Shown piece by piece: positions 1 through 8,014 of a stretch of DNA of 64,000 nt. The stretch spans positions 1 to 64,000 of the forward strand of contig JBAXNR010000002.1 in assembly GCA_037133675.1 (NCBI GenBank). Direction: 5' to 3'. The first letter of the stretch is position 1; every line of letters starts with the position of its first letter. Position numbers and translations under genes: made by a program. The stretch comes from UBA4132 sp037133675. Its GTDB lineage: Bacteria > Pseudomonadota > Gammaproteobacteria > Methylococcales > Methylomonadaceae. Under the pieces are notes generated by a model. That model had not been told where the DNA came from, ran no database searches, and worked only from the letters and a program-made list of their open reading frames with translations.

Positions 1-304
1 TGAGCTTTTCAAACAGTGCTTTTAATGATCATTTTATTGGCGGTTAGCTATAGCAGTCCGTCCTTTGATGCGCCTCATTATTTCGCTTGGCGTAAGGCTC
101 GGCTGGGCTGAAACAAGGATGTGAACATGATCTTTGCTGACCACTCCACTCCTGTTACTATGCGACTCTCAAATGCCTGACAAGTTTGTTTTACCAATTC
201 TCTAACCCGTTCAGCTATTTCACCTCTTAATACGGGATAACGGTATTTCGTTACCCAAACAAAGTGGTACTAAAGACCGTATGGCTGCCGTAACGATATT
301 CCAT
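1..304 (-). pseudogene. tnpA: Decayed IS200/IS605-family TnpA transposase
   Basis: Read on the minus strand from the ATG at 304, the sequence gives MEYRYGSHTVF, then by frame changes HFVWVTKYRYPVLRGEIAER and DHVHILVSAQPSLTPSEIMR, followed by RIKGRT. These are the N-terminal half of a Y1 (HUH) transposase, including the HVH metal-binding motif. At least two frameshifts interrupt it, and after GRT the match breaks until LFEKL near base 1, so the gene is dead. The C-terminal half, with the catalytic Tyr, lies beyond the left edge. No tnpB is visible. The IS family is recognised with confidence; the exact IS name is not. Confidence 0.85.
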
Positions 305-385
305 CTTAACCTCCTACTATTGTGAAAATTCTACTCCAAGTAGAGAATTGGTGATGAAATCTGTCCGACTAAAGTCGGAGGTTTT
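305..385 (-). mobile_element. Hairpin-bearing end of the IS200-like element
   Basis: Directly upstream of the tnpA remnant lie an imperfect hairpin (328-348, arms ATTCTACT and AGTAGAGAAT) and a perfect one (365-378, CCGACT-AA-AGTCGG followed by AGGTTTTAAC). IS200/IS605 elements carry such subterminal hairpins instead of inverted repeats, because TnpA recognises folded single-stranded ends. The outer limit is my estimate: it should fall shortly after the second hairpin, around 380-390, where sequence resembling the neighbouring coiled-coil gene begins. Confidence 0.6.
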
Positions 386-821
386 AACTTTTGATATTAA
401 AATAAATAGCAAGGTTATTGAACTTCAACGGGAAATTATATCAGCACAAGATAAGGTTCTTTCTAATCAAAGGGAACAGGATTTGCTTTTAGCAAAAATT
501 CAAGAACTGGAAAAAGAATTTACACGGTTTAAAGATTGGAATATAGAAAAAGAAAGTTATGTGCTTAAAGAGATTGCTTCTGGAGTTTTCGCTTATATTG
601 AAAAGAACTATGATGGTTCTTTTCAATCTGCGAGTAAACTTTGTACAAATTGTTTTGAACAGCAGGCAAAATCAATTTTTCAGTATGAGTCTTTAGGCGA
701 ATTACTTATGTGTCCACGTTGCAACTCAATGATAGCAGGAATCAAATATTTAAATGTGCCGCGTGTTGGGTACATTAGCGATAACGTAATGCACCACTCA
801 ATAATTTTCTACAAGGAATAA
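348..821 (+). CDS. Coiled-coil zinc-ribbon protein, probably N-terminally truncated
   Basis: The open frame of 157 codons has a charged coiled-coil stretch (about residues 20-60) and a C-terminal zinc ribbon, CTNC at 99-102 and CPRC at 122-125. It resembles small phage- or accessory-island proteins of unknown function with the same coiled-coil plus ribbon plan, which usually carry a further 30-50 N-terminal residues. The first codons (TTG at 348, then GTG and ATG) lie inside the IS200 end, so this start is probably an artefact of insertion and the authentic 5' end has been lost. No clear ribosome binding site was seen. Whether it is expressed is unknown. Confidence 0.55.
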   Translation: MVMKSVRLKSEVLTFDIKINSKVIELQREIISAQDKVLSNQREQDLLLAKIQELEKEFTRFKDWNIEKESYVLKEIASGVFAYIEKNYDGSFQSASKLCTNCFEQQAKSIFQYESLGELLMCPRCNSMIAGIKYLNVPRVGYISDNVMHHSIIFYKE

Positions 822-849
822 AAAAAGCCAGATAAACTGGCTTTTTTTA
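821..849. terminator. Bidirectional terminator
   Basis: A run of A, then GCCAG-ATAAA-CTGGC, then a run of T forms a stem-loop with T-tracts on both strands. It overlaps the stop of the zinc-ribbon ORF (+) and lies just past rplQ (-), so it can end both transcripts and marks the end of the large ribosomal operon. Confidence 0.85.
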
Positions 850-866
850 TTCGGCTTGCGTAGAAA

Positions 867-1241
867 TTATTCCGCGCTGGCTTCAGGTCTATCAACTAGC
901 TCAACATAAGCCATCGGCGCATCATCACCTGATCTAAATCCACATTTCATAATACGCAAATAGCCACCCGCTCTATTTTTATAACGCGGACCTAGCACAT
1001 TGAATAACTTGGTCACTACTTCACGATCACGAAGTCTAGCAAAAGCTAAACGTCTTTTAGCGACGTTGTCTTCTTTGGACAAAGTGATTAACGGCTCGGC
1101 AAAGCTTCTTAATTCTTTAGCTTTGGGCAAAGTCGTTTTGATAAGTTCATGTTTAAACAGTGAACTTGCCATATTACTGAATAGAGCCTTACGGTGGCTG
1201 CTATTCATATTAAATTTTCTACCAGATTTACGGTGTCTCAT
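867..1241 (-). CDS. rplQ: 50S ribosomal protein L17
   Basis: 124 residues, starting MRHRKSGRKFNMNSSHRK, the L17 signature. It belongs to the large subunit, near the polypeptide exit tunnel. It is the last gene of the alpha operon, 17 bp after rpoA, and is followed by the terminator at 821-849. Length and position match gammaproteobacterial L17. Nothing odd was seen. Confidence 0.98.
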   Translation of the reverse strand: MRHRKSGRKFNMNSSHRKALFSNMASSLFKHELIKTTLPKAKELRSFAEPLITLSKEDNVAKRRLAFARLRDREVVTKLFNVLGPRYKNRAGGYLRIMKCGFRSGDDAPMAYVELVDRPEASAE

Positions 1242-1258
1242 TGTAAGAAGACCTAATG

Positions 1259-2272
1259 TTAGTGTGTTGCTGTATGAGTTTGATCTGCAAGGTTTTCAGG
1301 CGGCCAATTTTCTAAGCGCATACCCAGAGATAAACCTTTTAAAGCAAGAATGTCTTTTATTTCTGTTAAAGATTTTTTGCCAAGATTGGGAGTTTTTAAT
1401 AATTCAACTTCAGTACGTTGAATTAAATCACCAATATAGAAAATATTTTCGGCTTTCAAACAATTAGCAGAACGTACGGTTAATTCAAGATCATCAACTG
1501 GACGAAGTAAAACAGGTTCGAATACTTCTTCAATTTCTACTTTTTCATCTTCAAGCTGTTCGTTGACTTTTTCAAAATCGACAAAAACAGATAATTGATC
1601 ATGAAGTATAGTTGCGGCAAGTTTAATGGTTTCTTCTGGATCAATAGTTCCATTAGTTTCCAGTTCAATAATCAACTTATCTAGGTTGGTACGTTGCTCA
1701 ACTCGTGTGCTTTCAACTTGATATGCCACTTTGATAACAGGGCTATAGGAAGCGTCTAACTGTAACGCACCCGCTACCAAACTGTGTTCAGCATTTAATT
1801 TGCGAACACTGACTGGCTCGTAACCTCTACCACGACGCACTCTGATCTTCATATTTAAAACACCAGCTTGGGTCAAATTGGCAATGACCAACTCTGGGTT
1901 AACTATTTCAACATCATGAGGCAGGGTAATATCACCTGCTGTAACGCAACCTGCACCTGTTTTACTCAGTGTCAATTCAACTTCATCTTTTGAATAAAGT
2001 ATGATTGCCAATTTTTTGAGGTTCAGTAAAATATCAATGACATCTTCCTGAACACCTTCTATGGTAGTGTACTCATGAAGAACGCCTTCAATTTCCACAT
2101 CAGTGACTGCACAACCAGGAATGGTAGACAGCAACACACGTCTTAACGCATTACCCAGAGAATGACCAAAACCACGCTCTAGTGGTTCAATCACTATCTT
2201 AGAATGATTAGGTGTCTTGCTTACAACCTCAACTAATCGAGGCTTTAATAAGCCAGAAATAGAATTCTGCAT
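1259..2272 (-). CDS. rpoA: RNA polymerase alpha subunit
   Basis: 337 residues. The N-terminal dimerisation domain (about 1-235, with GHSLGNALRRVLLS) nucleates core enzyme assembly. A linker of about 15 residues leads to the C-terminal domain (about 250-325). The DNA- and activator-contacting residues are present in LTVRSANCLKAE (R267, N270, C271, K273, equivalent to E. coli R265, N268, C269, K271), so UP-element and CRP-type contacts should work. It lies between rpsD (21 bp) and rplQ (17 bp), the standard alpha-operon order. Confidence 0.99.
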   Translation of the reverse strand: MQNSISGLLKPRLVEVVSKTPNHSKIVIEPLERGFGHSLGNALRRVLLSTIPGCAVTDVEIEGVLHEYTTIEGVQEDVIDILLNLKKLAIILYSKDEVELTLSKTGAGCVTAGDITLPHDVEIVNPELVIANLTQAGVLNMKIRVRRGRGYEPVSVRKLNAEHSLVAGALQLDASYSPVIKVAYQVESTRVEQRTNLDKLIIELETNGTIDPEETIKLAATILHDQLSVFVDFEKVNEQLEDEKVEIEEVFEPVLLRPVDDLELTVRSANCLKAENIFYIGDLIQRTEVELLKTPNLGKKSLTEIKDILALKGLSLGMRLENWPPENLADQTHTATH

Positions 2273-2293
2273 TTATATCCCTCGAAACTACGA

Positions 2294-2914
2294 TTATTTA
2301 GAGTAAAGCTCAACAACTAGCTGCTCATTAATATCACTACCTAAATCAACACGATCTGGTAAAGAACTAAATGTGCCAGACATTGCTTTTGCATCGACTT
2401 CAACCCAAGCAGGAAATCCATATTGCTCAGTAACTGCTAATGCGTCAACGATTCTTTGTTGTTTTTTTGCTTTTTCTCTAACGGACAATACGTCACCAGG
2501 TGCAACCTGATAAGAAGGTACGTTAATCAATGAGCCATTTACTTGAATGGATTTATGAGAAACCAATTGACGTGCTTCGGCTCTAGTACAAGCAAAACCC
2601 ATACGATAAACCACGTTATCCAATCTTGATTCGAGCAAATTCAACAAGTTCTCACCTGTCGCACCTTTTTTCATATCAGCGGATTTGTAGTAATTTCTGA
2701 ATTGCTTTTCTAAAATACCGTAGATTCTGCGCAAGCGTTGTTTTGCTCTTAACTGCGTTGCGTAATCAGAACTTCGTGCACGTTTAGTGCCATGTTGACC
2801 AGGTCTCTGATCTAATTTACATTTACCTTCTAAAGACTTTCCTCTGCTTTTTAAAAACAGGTCAGTCCCTTCTCTTCGACTTAATTTACAGGTAGGTCCA
2901 AGATATCTTGCCAT
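2294..2914 (-). CDS. rpsD: 30S ribosomal protein S4
   Basis: 206 residues, the normal length. S4 is a primary 16S rRNA binder that nucleates 30S body assembly. The S4 RNA-binding fold covers roughly residues 96-156, including SRLDNVVYRMGFACTRAEAR. In enterobacteria S4 represses the alpha operon by binding a leader in front of rpsM. Here only about 40 nt separate the candidate promoter from rpsM, so whether that control exists is uncertain. Confidence 0.98.
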   Translation of the reverse strand: MARYLGPTCKLSRREGTDLFLKSRGKSLEGKCKLDQRPGQHGTKRARSSDYATQLRAKQRLRRIYGILEKQFRNYYKSADMKKGATGENLLNLLESRLDNVVYRMGFACTRAEARQLVSHKSIQVNGSLINVPSYQVAPGDVLSVREKAKKQQRIVDALAVTEQYGFPAWVEVDAKAMSGTFSSLPDRVDLGSDINEQLVVELYSK

Positions 2915-2931
2915 AATACAACTCCAGATTT

Positions 2932-3318
2932 CTAAACGCGGCGTTTCTTAGGTGGACGGCAACCATTATGAGGAATGGGTGTTACGTCAACAATATTGTT
3001 AATTTTAAATCCTAAGTTATTCAAAGAACGCACTGCGGACTCACGACCAGGACCAGGTCCTTTGATCATAACATCAAGATTTTTCATGCCGAATTCTTGT
3101 GCAACAATACCTGCTTTTTCAGCAGCAACCTGTGCAGCAAATGGGGTACTTTTTCGTGAGCCACGGAAGCCTGAGCCGCCTGATGTTGCCCAAGAAAGAG
3201 CATTACCCTTTCTATCTGTAATCGTGATGATGGTGTTATTGAAAGAAGCATGAACATGCACGATACCATCGGCAACTTCTTTTTTGATACGTTTTCTAGC
3301 GCGATTGGGACTAGCCAT
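2932..3318 (-). CDS. rpsK: 30S ribosomal protein S11
   Basis: 128 residues, with the conserved core GGSGFRGSRKSTPFAAQVAA and the basic C-terminus RPPKKRRV. S11 sits on the 30S platform, close to the E-site mRNA path. It is the second gene of the alpha operon, 25 bp after rpsM and 17 bp before rpsD. Length and order are standard. Confidence 0.98.
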   Translation of the reverse strand: MASPNRARKRIKKEVADGIVHVHASFNNTIITITDRKGNALSWATSGGSGFRGSRKSTPFAAQVAAEKAGIVAQEFGMKNLDVMIKGPGPGRESAVRSLNNLGFKINNIVDVTPIPHNGCRPPKKRRV

Positions 3319-3343
3319 TACTTTTTATCTCTTAAAGGAATAC

Positions 3344-3700
3344 TTATTTTCTGATCGGTTTACGCGGACCTTTTCGAGTACGAGCGTTTGTTCTTGTTCT
3401 TTGCCCTCTCAAAGGTAAACCACGGCGATGTCTTATTCCGCGATAGCAACCTAAGTCCATCAAACGCTTAATATTCATAGAAACTTCACGGCGCAGATCA
3501 CCTTCCACGGTCATCTTTGAAACCACACTACGAATAGCATCCAATTGCTCTTCTGTCAGTTCTTTTATTTTTATGGAAGGTGCTATACCCACCTCAACGC
3601 AAATTTCACTTGCTGTTTGACGACCTACACCATAAATTGCAGTCAACGCTATGACCGCATGTTTATGATCTGGTACATTTATCCCGGCAATACGTGCCAT
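3344..3700 (-). CDS. rpsM: 30S ribosomal protein S13
   Basis: 118 residues. It has the helix-two-turn-helix element (GVGRQTASEIC) and the extended basic tail (RTRTNARTRKGPRKP) that reaches toward the P-site tRNA. S13 sits in the 30S head and forms intersubunit bridges. It is the first gene of the alpha operon. The 76-bp spacer from rpmJ contains a good promoter with dyad symmetry, so transcription can start here independently of the upstream spc genes. Confidence 0.98.
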   Translation of the reverse strand: MARIAGINVPDHKHAVIALTAIYGVGRQTASEICVEVGIAPSIKIKELTEEQLDAIRSVVSKMTVEGDLRREVSMNIKRLMDLGCYRGIRHRRGLPLRGQRTRTNARTRKGPRKPIRK

Positions 3701-3741
3701 CCAGATACTCCCCTGAGTAGTATTCTAAAGTTAAGTGCCAG

Positions 3742-3770
3742 ATTATAGCATTACACTAATCTTGGCACAA
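3742..3770 (-). promoter_or_regulatory. Alpha-operon promoter with overlapping dyad
   Basis: On the minus strand TTGTGC (3765-3770), a 17-bp spacer and TATAAT (3742-3747), preceded by TG to make an extended -10, lie in the rpmJ-rpsM spacer. A long imperfect inverted repeat, GTGCCAAGATTA against TAATCTGGCAC, spans the same bases, so an operator or an RNA hairpin could sit on the promoter. This is sequence reading only. Confidence 0.65.
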
Positions 3771-3776
3771 CAAATT

Positions 3777-3890
3777 CTAGCCTTGACGTTGTTTATGTCG
3801 TCCATCAACACAGATGACTCTAACAACACCATTTCTTTTTACAATTTTACAATTTCTACAAATTGTTTTAACCGAAGCACGAACCTTCAC
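3777..3890 (-). CDS. rpmJ: 50S ribosomal protein L36
   Basis: 37 residues, starting from GTG at 3890. The frame reads VKVRASVKTICRNCKIV and continues to GRHKQRQG. It is the zinc-binding form of L36, with Cys-X2-Cys, a third Cys and a His (CRNC, then C and GRH). It follows secY by 14 bp and ends the spc operon in the usual place. It was recognised by content and position; the GTG start gives the canonical KVRAS beginning. Confidence 0.95.
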   Translation of the reverse strand: MKVRASVKTICRNCKIVKRNGVVRVICVDGRHKQRQG

Positions 3891-3904
3891 AGCTAACTCC
3901 TAAA

Positions 3905-5227
3905 TTATTTTTTCAGATTGGCTTTTTTCATTAAGCCTTCATATTGTTGAGACATTACATGGGTTTGCAACTGCGAAATAAAATCCATGACGACGACAAC
4001 AATAATCAATAAAGATGTTCCTCCAAAATAGAAAGGAACATTCCAATATACTATTAAAAACTCAGGTAGCAAACAAACTAGAGTAATATAGAAAGCACCA
4101 ATTAAGGTCAATCGAGTCATTACTTTGTCAATGTAAGCACTGGTTTGAATACCTGGTCTAATACCTGGTAAAAATGCACCAGATTTTTTTAAATTTTCAG
4201 CTGTTTCTTTTGAATTAAATACCAATGCAGTATAGAAAAAACAAAAGAATATAATAGCAGTTGCGTAAAACATAACATAAATAGGTTGCCCAGGTGATAA
4301 CTTGGTTGCTACATCCTGAAGCCAAGATAATCCCTCTGTATTACTAAACCAACCTGCTATAGTCGCTGGAAATAAGATAATACTTGATGCAAAAATAGGA
4401 GGGATAACGCCCGCCATATTAAGCTTTAATGGTAAAAAACTACTTTGTCCCGCATACAACTTGCGACCTTGTTGTCTTTTTGGGTAGTTGATGAGTATTC
4501 TTCTTTGTCCTCTTTCGACAAAAACCACCAAAGCAGTCACTGAGATAGACAGTAGGAATAACAGAATGATAAATCCACCATTCATTTCTCCTGTTCTAGC
4601 CAGTTCCAATGTACTACCAACTGCTTTAGGTAAACCAGAAACGATACCAGCAAAGATAATCATCGAAATACCATTGCCTATGCCGCGCTCAGTCACCTGC
4701 TCGCCTAACCACATTAAGAATATAGTACCCGTAACCAATGTGATAGTAGTTATAAAGATAAAACCTACCCCTGGATTTAAAACAACAGAAAATCCACCAG
4801 CTGTTTGATTCTGCAAAGCAACAGAAATACCTATAGCCTGAATCGTTGCTAAAACCACTGTGCCATAACGGGTAAATTGAGAAATCTTACGTCGTCCTGA
4901 TTCGCCTTCTTTTTTCATCTGCTCCATTGTAGGGATTACAACAGTCATCAATTGCATAATAATTGATGCAGAAATATAGGGCATGATACCAAGAGCAAAT
5001 AAGCTTAAACGCATTAAAGCACCACCCGAAAACATATTAAACATGTCTAGGATAGAGCCACTTTGCTGCTCAAACATAATCGCAAGTGCTTTAGGATCAA
5101 CTCCTGGAACAGGAATATGAGCTCCTACTCGGTAAACAAAAAAAGCCCCCAAAACGAAAAGCAACCGCGCCTTTAGTTCTGAAGAACCGCCCACTTTGCT
5201 AGCCATTTGAGCTTTTGATGTACTCAC
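3905..5227 (-). CDS. secY: Preprotein translocase subunit SecY
   Basis: 440 residues with about ten hydrophobic segments, the channel of the Sec translocon in the inner membrane. The first transmembrane segment and plug region follow PVPGVDPKALA, and the cytoplasmic loop FVERGQRRILINYPKRQQG is conserved. It starts immediately at the rplO stop (no spacer), so translation is probably coupled. Its partner secE is in the same cluster at 30117-30497. SecG is not in this window. Confidence 0.99.
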   Translation of the reverse strand: MSTSKAQMASKVGGSSELKARLLFVLGAFFVYRVGAHIPVPGVDPKALAIMFEQQSGSILDMFNMFSGGALMRLSLFALGIMPYISASIIMQLMTVVIPTMEQMKKEGESGRRKISQFTRYGTVVLATIQAIGISVALQNQTAGGFSVVLNPGVGFIFITTITLVTGTIFLMWLGEQVTERGIGNGISMIIFAGIVSGLPKAVGSTLELARTGEMNGGFIILLFLLSISVTALVVFVERGQRRILINYPKRQQGRKLYAGQSSFLPLKLNMAGVIPPIFASSIILFPATIAGWFSNTEGLSWLQDVATKLSPGQPIYVMFYATAIIFFCFFYTALVFNSKETAENLKKSGAFLPGIRPGIQTSAYIDKVMTRLTLIGAFYITLVCLLPEFLIVYWNVPFYFGGTSLLIIVVVVMDFISQLQTHVMSQQYEGLMKKANLKK

Positions 5228-5662
5228 TTACGCCTCTACTTTGCCGCCAGCAGCTTCGATAGATTCTTTAGCTCCGCCAGTCACTTTGATGCCTTTCAGC
5301 GTAACTGCTTTACTAACTTCACCTGATTTAATGACTTTTGCTGTCTTAGTGAATGCTGGAACAATATTCGCAGCAATCAACACTTTTAAATCAATTACCT
5401 CAGCAACTAAGCCATTCAGTTCGCTTAAACGAACTTCAGCTGAATACATACTTTTGCGTGATGTGAAACCAATTTTAGGCAATCTACGTTGCAAAGGCAT
5501 TTGTCCACCTTCAAAACCAACTTTATGAAAGCCTCCACTGCGAGCTTTCTGACCTTTATGACCTCTGCCACAGGTTTTGCCAAGTGTACAACCAATACCG
5601 CGTCCTACGCGTTTGGATTTTTTGCGAGACCCTTCGCTTGCTTGGATGGTATTTAAAAACAT
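5228..5662 (-). CDS. rplO: 50S ribosomal protein L15
   Basis: 144 residues, with the Gly/Arg-rich N-terminal extension RVGRGIGCTLGKTCGRGHKG that threads into 23S rRNA, and a globular C-terminal domain. It is a late 50S assembly protein. It overlaps the rpmD stop by one base and abuts secY, so the three are likely translationally coupled, as in other spc operons. Confidence 0.98.
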   Translation of the reverse strand: MFLNTIQASEGSRKKSKRVGRGIGCTLGKTCGRGHKGQKARSGGFHKVGFEGGQMPLQRRLPKIGFTSRKSMYSAEVRLSELNGLVAEVIDLKVLIAANIVPAFTKTAKVIKSGEVSKAVTLKGIKVTGGAKESIEAAGGKVEA

Positions 5663-5847
5663 TATACTTCCTCGACTTTTAGCATGTATGACACTTTATT
5701 TATCATACCTCTATTTTCAGCAGTATTGAGGACTTCAACTGTTTGGTTGATTTTCCGTAGCCCCAAGCCTTTTAAGCAGGCTTGATGACGTGGTAAACGT
5801 CCAAACTTGCTTTTTGTCATCGTAACACTTAATTTAGTACCAGCCAT
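5662..5847 (-). CDS. rpmD: 50S ribosomal protein L30
   Basis: 61 residues, the usual short bacterial form, with the typical FGRLPRHQACLKGLGLRKIN core. It binds 23S rRNA near the 5S region. It lies 5 bp after rpsE and overlaps rplO by one base. Presence of L30 between S5 and L15 is the normal proteobacterial order. Confidence 0.97.
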   Translation of the reverse strand: MAGTKLSVTMTKSKFGRLPRHQACLKGLGLRKINQTVEVLNTAENRGMINKVSYMLKVEEV

Positions 5848-5852
5848 TGTAA

Positions 5853-6362
5853 CTATCCAATAATCTGTTCAACTGATAAGCCACGTTTTGCGGCTATCTG
5901 ATTAGCATTGTGCATACCTGTCAATCCATTAATAGTCGCTCTGACTACGTTTATTGGATTGTTAGTACCGATACATTTTGCTAATACGTTATGTACACCA
6001 ACTACTTCAAATACTGCTCTCATTGCTCCACCAGCAATGATACCTGTACCTTCAGAAGCGGGCTGCATATAAACTTTTGCCGCGCCTGTAGTATTCATAA
6101 TTGGGTACTGCAAAGTGTCGCCTTTTAAAGAGACTTTACGCATATTTTTACGCGCTTGCTCTAAAGACTTTTGAATAGCAATAGGCACTTCGCGGGCTTT
6201 GCTAACACCGTAGCCAACTCGACCTTCGCCGTCACCAACCACTGTTAATGCAGTAAAGCCGAACACTCTACCACCTTTTACTACTTTTGCCACGCGTCTT
6301 ACATTAACCAATTTTTCTTGTAAACCGTCAGTACTGCCTTGAGCGGCGGGTGCTGTAGCCAT
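5853..6362 (-). CDS. rpsE: 30S ribosomal protein S5
   Basis: 169 residues. The dsRNA-binding-like N-terminal part (KLVNVRRVAKVVKGGRVFGF) and the C-terminal alpha/beta domain are complete. S5 shapes the mRNA entry channel and affects decoding accuracy. It lies 9 bp after rplR. The Ala-rich start MATAPAAQG is variable among species and not a concern. Confidence 0.98.
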   Translation of the reverse strand: MATAPAAQGSTDGLQEKLVNVRRVAKVVKGGRVFGFTALTVVGDGEGRVGYGVSKAREVPIAIQKSLEQARKNMRKVSLKGDTLQYPIMNTTGAAKVYMQPASEGTGIIAGGAMRAVFEVVGVHNVLAKCIGTNNPINVVRATINGLTGMHNANQIAAKRGLSVEQIIG

Positions 6363-6371
6363 TTTATTCTC

Positions 6372-6728
6372 CTAAAATTTCAAACCAGCTTCGCGTGCAG
6401 CATCAGCTAATGCTTTAACGCGACCATGATATTTAAAGCCCGAACGATCAAAGGCAACTTCTGTTACACCCGCAGCAATCGCTTTTTGAGCAATCCACTT
6501 GCCTACTTCAGTTGCAGCCTCTATGTTATTAGTATTTTTTAACGCCGCACTCACTTGTGCTTGAGTAGTCGATGCACTAGCTAAGGTTGTTGTACCATCA
6601 CTACTAATCACTTGAGCGTAAATATGCTGTGATGTTTTGTGAATTGACAACCGTGTTGCACCTATTTTTTTAATTTGGCTACGCAATTTTAATGCGCGCT
6701 TCATACGAGATTTTTTCTTATCCATCAC
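6372..6728 (-). CDS. rplR: 50S ribosomal protein L18
   Basis: 118 residues, ending DRSGFKYHGRVKALADAARE, the conserved 5S rRNA-binding C-terminal region. Together with L5 it anchors 5S rRNA in the central protuberance. It lies 6 bp after rplF and 9 bp before rpsE. Confidence 0.98.
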   Translation of the reverse strand: MMDKKKSRMKRALKLRSQIKKIGATRLSIHKTSQHIYAQVISSDGTTTLASASTTQAQVSAALKNTNNIEAATEVGKWIAQKAIAAGVTEVAFDRSGFKYHGRVKALADAAREAGLKF

Positions 6729-6734
6729 GTTACC

Positions 6735-7268
6735 TTACTTTTTCTTAGCTTCTTTTCTTACAACATGCTCTTCAGCGTATCGAACACCTTTACCTTTATA
6801 TGGTTCAGGCGGACGATAGGCTCTGATTTTTGCAGCAACCTGTCCTACTTGCTGTTTATCACTTCCTTTGATGACTATTTCAGTTTGAGTCGGTGTTTCG
6901 ATAGAAACGCCAACTGGCACTTGAAAATCAACAGGATGCGAAAAACCGAGTGATAAACTAAGAACGTTGTCTTTCGCTTGCGCTCTGTAACCGACACCAA
7001 TCAGCGTCAGTTTTCTTTCAAATCCAGCAGAAACACCTGTTACCATGTTGCTAACGATTGCTCTTGCAGTACCTGCCTGAGCAGTAGCATTTTTATCATC
7101 ATTATCCCACTGCATAGAAATTACATTATCAGCAATCTCCATGCTAACAGATGGACTAAAATCAAACGATAACTGACCTTTACTACCTTTTACGATCACA
7201 TTGTTACCCTCTAGTTTTATATCCACACCACTGGGAATATTCACTGGGGCTTTAGCAATTCTTGACAT
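6735..7268 (-). CDS. rplF: 50S ribosomal protein L6
   Basis: 177 residues with the duplicated L6 fold and the signature region YRPPEPYKGKGVRYAEEHV near the C-terminus. It binds 23S rRNA near the sarcin-ricin loop, where elongation factors dock. It lies 16 bp after rpsH and 6 bp before rplR. Confidence 0.98.
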   Translation of the reverse strand: MSRIAKAPVNIPSGVDIKLEGNNVIVKGSKGQLSFDFSPSVSMEIADNVISMQWDNDDKNATAQAGTARAIVSNMVTGVSAGFERKLTLIGVGYRAQAKDNVLSLSLGFSHPVDFQVPVGVSIETPTQTEIVIKGSDKQQVGQVAAKIRAYRPPEPYKGKGVRYAEEHVVRKEAKKK

Positions 7269-7284
7269 AAATCTCTAGCCTACG

Positions 7285-7680
7285 TTAGCAAACAGTACAG
7301 ATAACTTCGCCGCCGTGTCCAATGGCACGCGCAGCTCTATCGGTCATCACACCATTTGATGTTGATACAATAGCAATCCCCAAGCCACCAAGCACTTTTG
7401 GTAATTCGTCTTTAGATTTGTAAATACGCAAACCAGGTCTACTAATTCTTTTTATGCTCTCGATTACAGGCGCACCTTTGTAATACTTCAACTCGACAGT
7501 CATTTCAGTGTGACTACCTGTTGTTTCAGTGCTGAAATCTGTGATGTAACCTTCATCTTTCAAGACCTGAGCAATTGATACTTTCAATTTCGACGAGGGT
7601 TGTTTAATACTTTTTTTACCAGCAGATTGACCGTTTCTAATACGAGTCAGCATATCTGCTACTGGATCTGTCATACTCAT
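7285..7680 (-). CDS. rpsH: 30S ribosomal protein S8
   Basis: 131 residues, starting MSMTDPVADMLTRIRNGQ, with the rRNA-binding C-terminal motif IVSTSNGVMTDRAARAIGHG. S8 binds helix 21 of 16S rRNA and in E. coli represses the spc operon by binding near the rplE start. I did not find an obvious copy of that RNA fold in the 8-bp rplX-rplE spacer. Confidence 0.98.
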   Translation of the reverse strand: MSMTDPVADMLTRIRNGQSAGKKSIKQPSSKLKVSIAQVLKDEGYITDFSTETTGSHTEMTVELKYYKGAPVIESIKRISRPGLRIYKSKDELPKVLGGLGIAIVSTSNGVMTDRAARAIGHGGEVICTVC

Positions 7681-7696
7681 TCTAATTCTCCAACCA

Positions 7697-8002
7697 TTAC
7701 CAACTTGCTTTGACTACGCCAGGTACGTCACCGCGCATAGTTGCTTCTCTTAGCTTGTTACGACTAAGACCGAACTTGCGGTAATACCCATGTGGACGAC
7801 CCGTTATATTACAACGGTTGCGTACTCTTGTTACGCCTGAGTCTCTTGGTAATTTTTGCAGTTGTAATTGAGCAGCTTCCTTGTCTTCAAATGAAGTATT
7901 TGGACTTCTGATCGCTTCTTTCAAAGCCTTACGTTTAACGTCAAATTTCTTTACTAACTTCTTGCGCTTATCTTCACGCGCAATCATTGATTTTTTTGCC
8001 AT
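7697..8002 (-). CDS. rpsN: 30S ribosomal protein S14 (zinc-free form)
   Basis: 101 residues, the longer S14 type that lacks the four zinc-binding cysteines. It ends with the conserved RCNITGRPHGYYRKFGLSRN region and PGVVKASW. It sits in the 30S head. It lies 12 bp after rplE and 16 bp before rpsH. Being the C-minus form, it does not depend on zinc, unlike the L36 in this window. Confidence 0.98.
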   Translation of the reverse strand: MAKKSMIAREDKRKKLVKKFDVKRKALKEAIRSPNTSFEDKEAAQLQLQKLPRDSGVTRVRNRCNITGRPHGYYRKFGLSRNKLREATMRGDVPGVVKASW

Positions 8003-8014
8003 GTCGAAACGCCT

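Noticed and set aside
328..378. Hairpins considered as a TnpB guide RNA
   Set aside because: No tnpB gene is present; the hairpins fit the subterminal end of an IS200-type element adjacent to tnpA.
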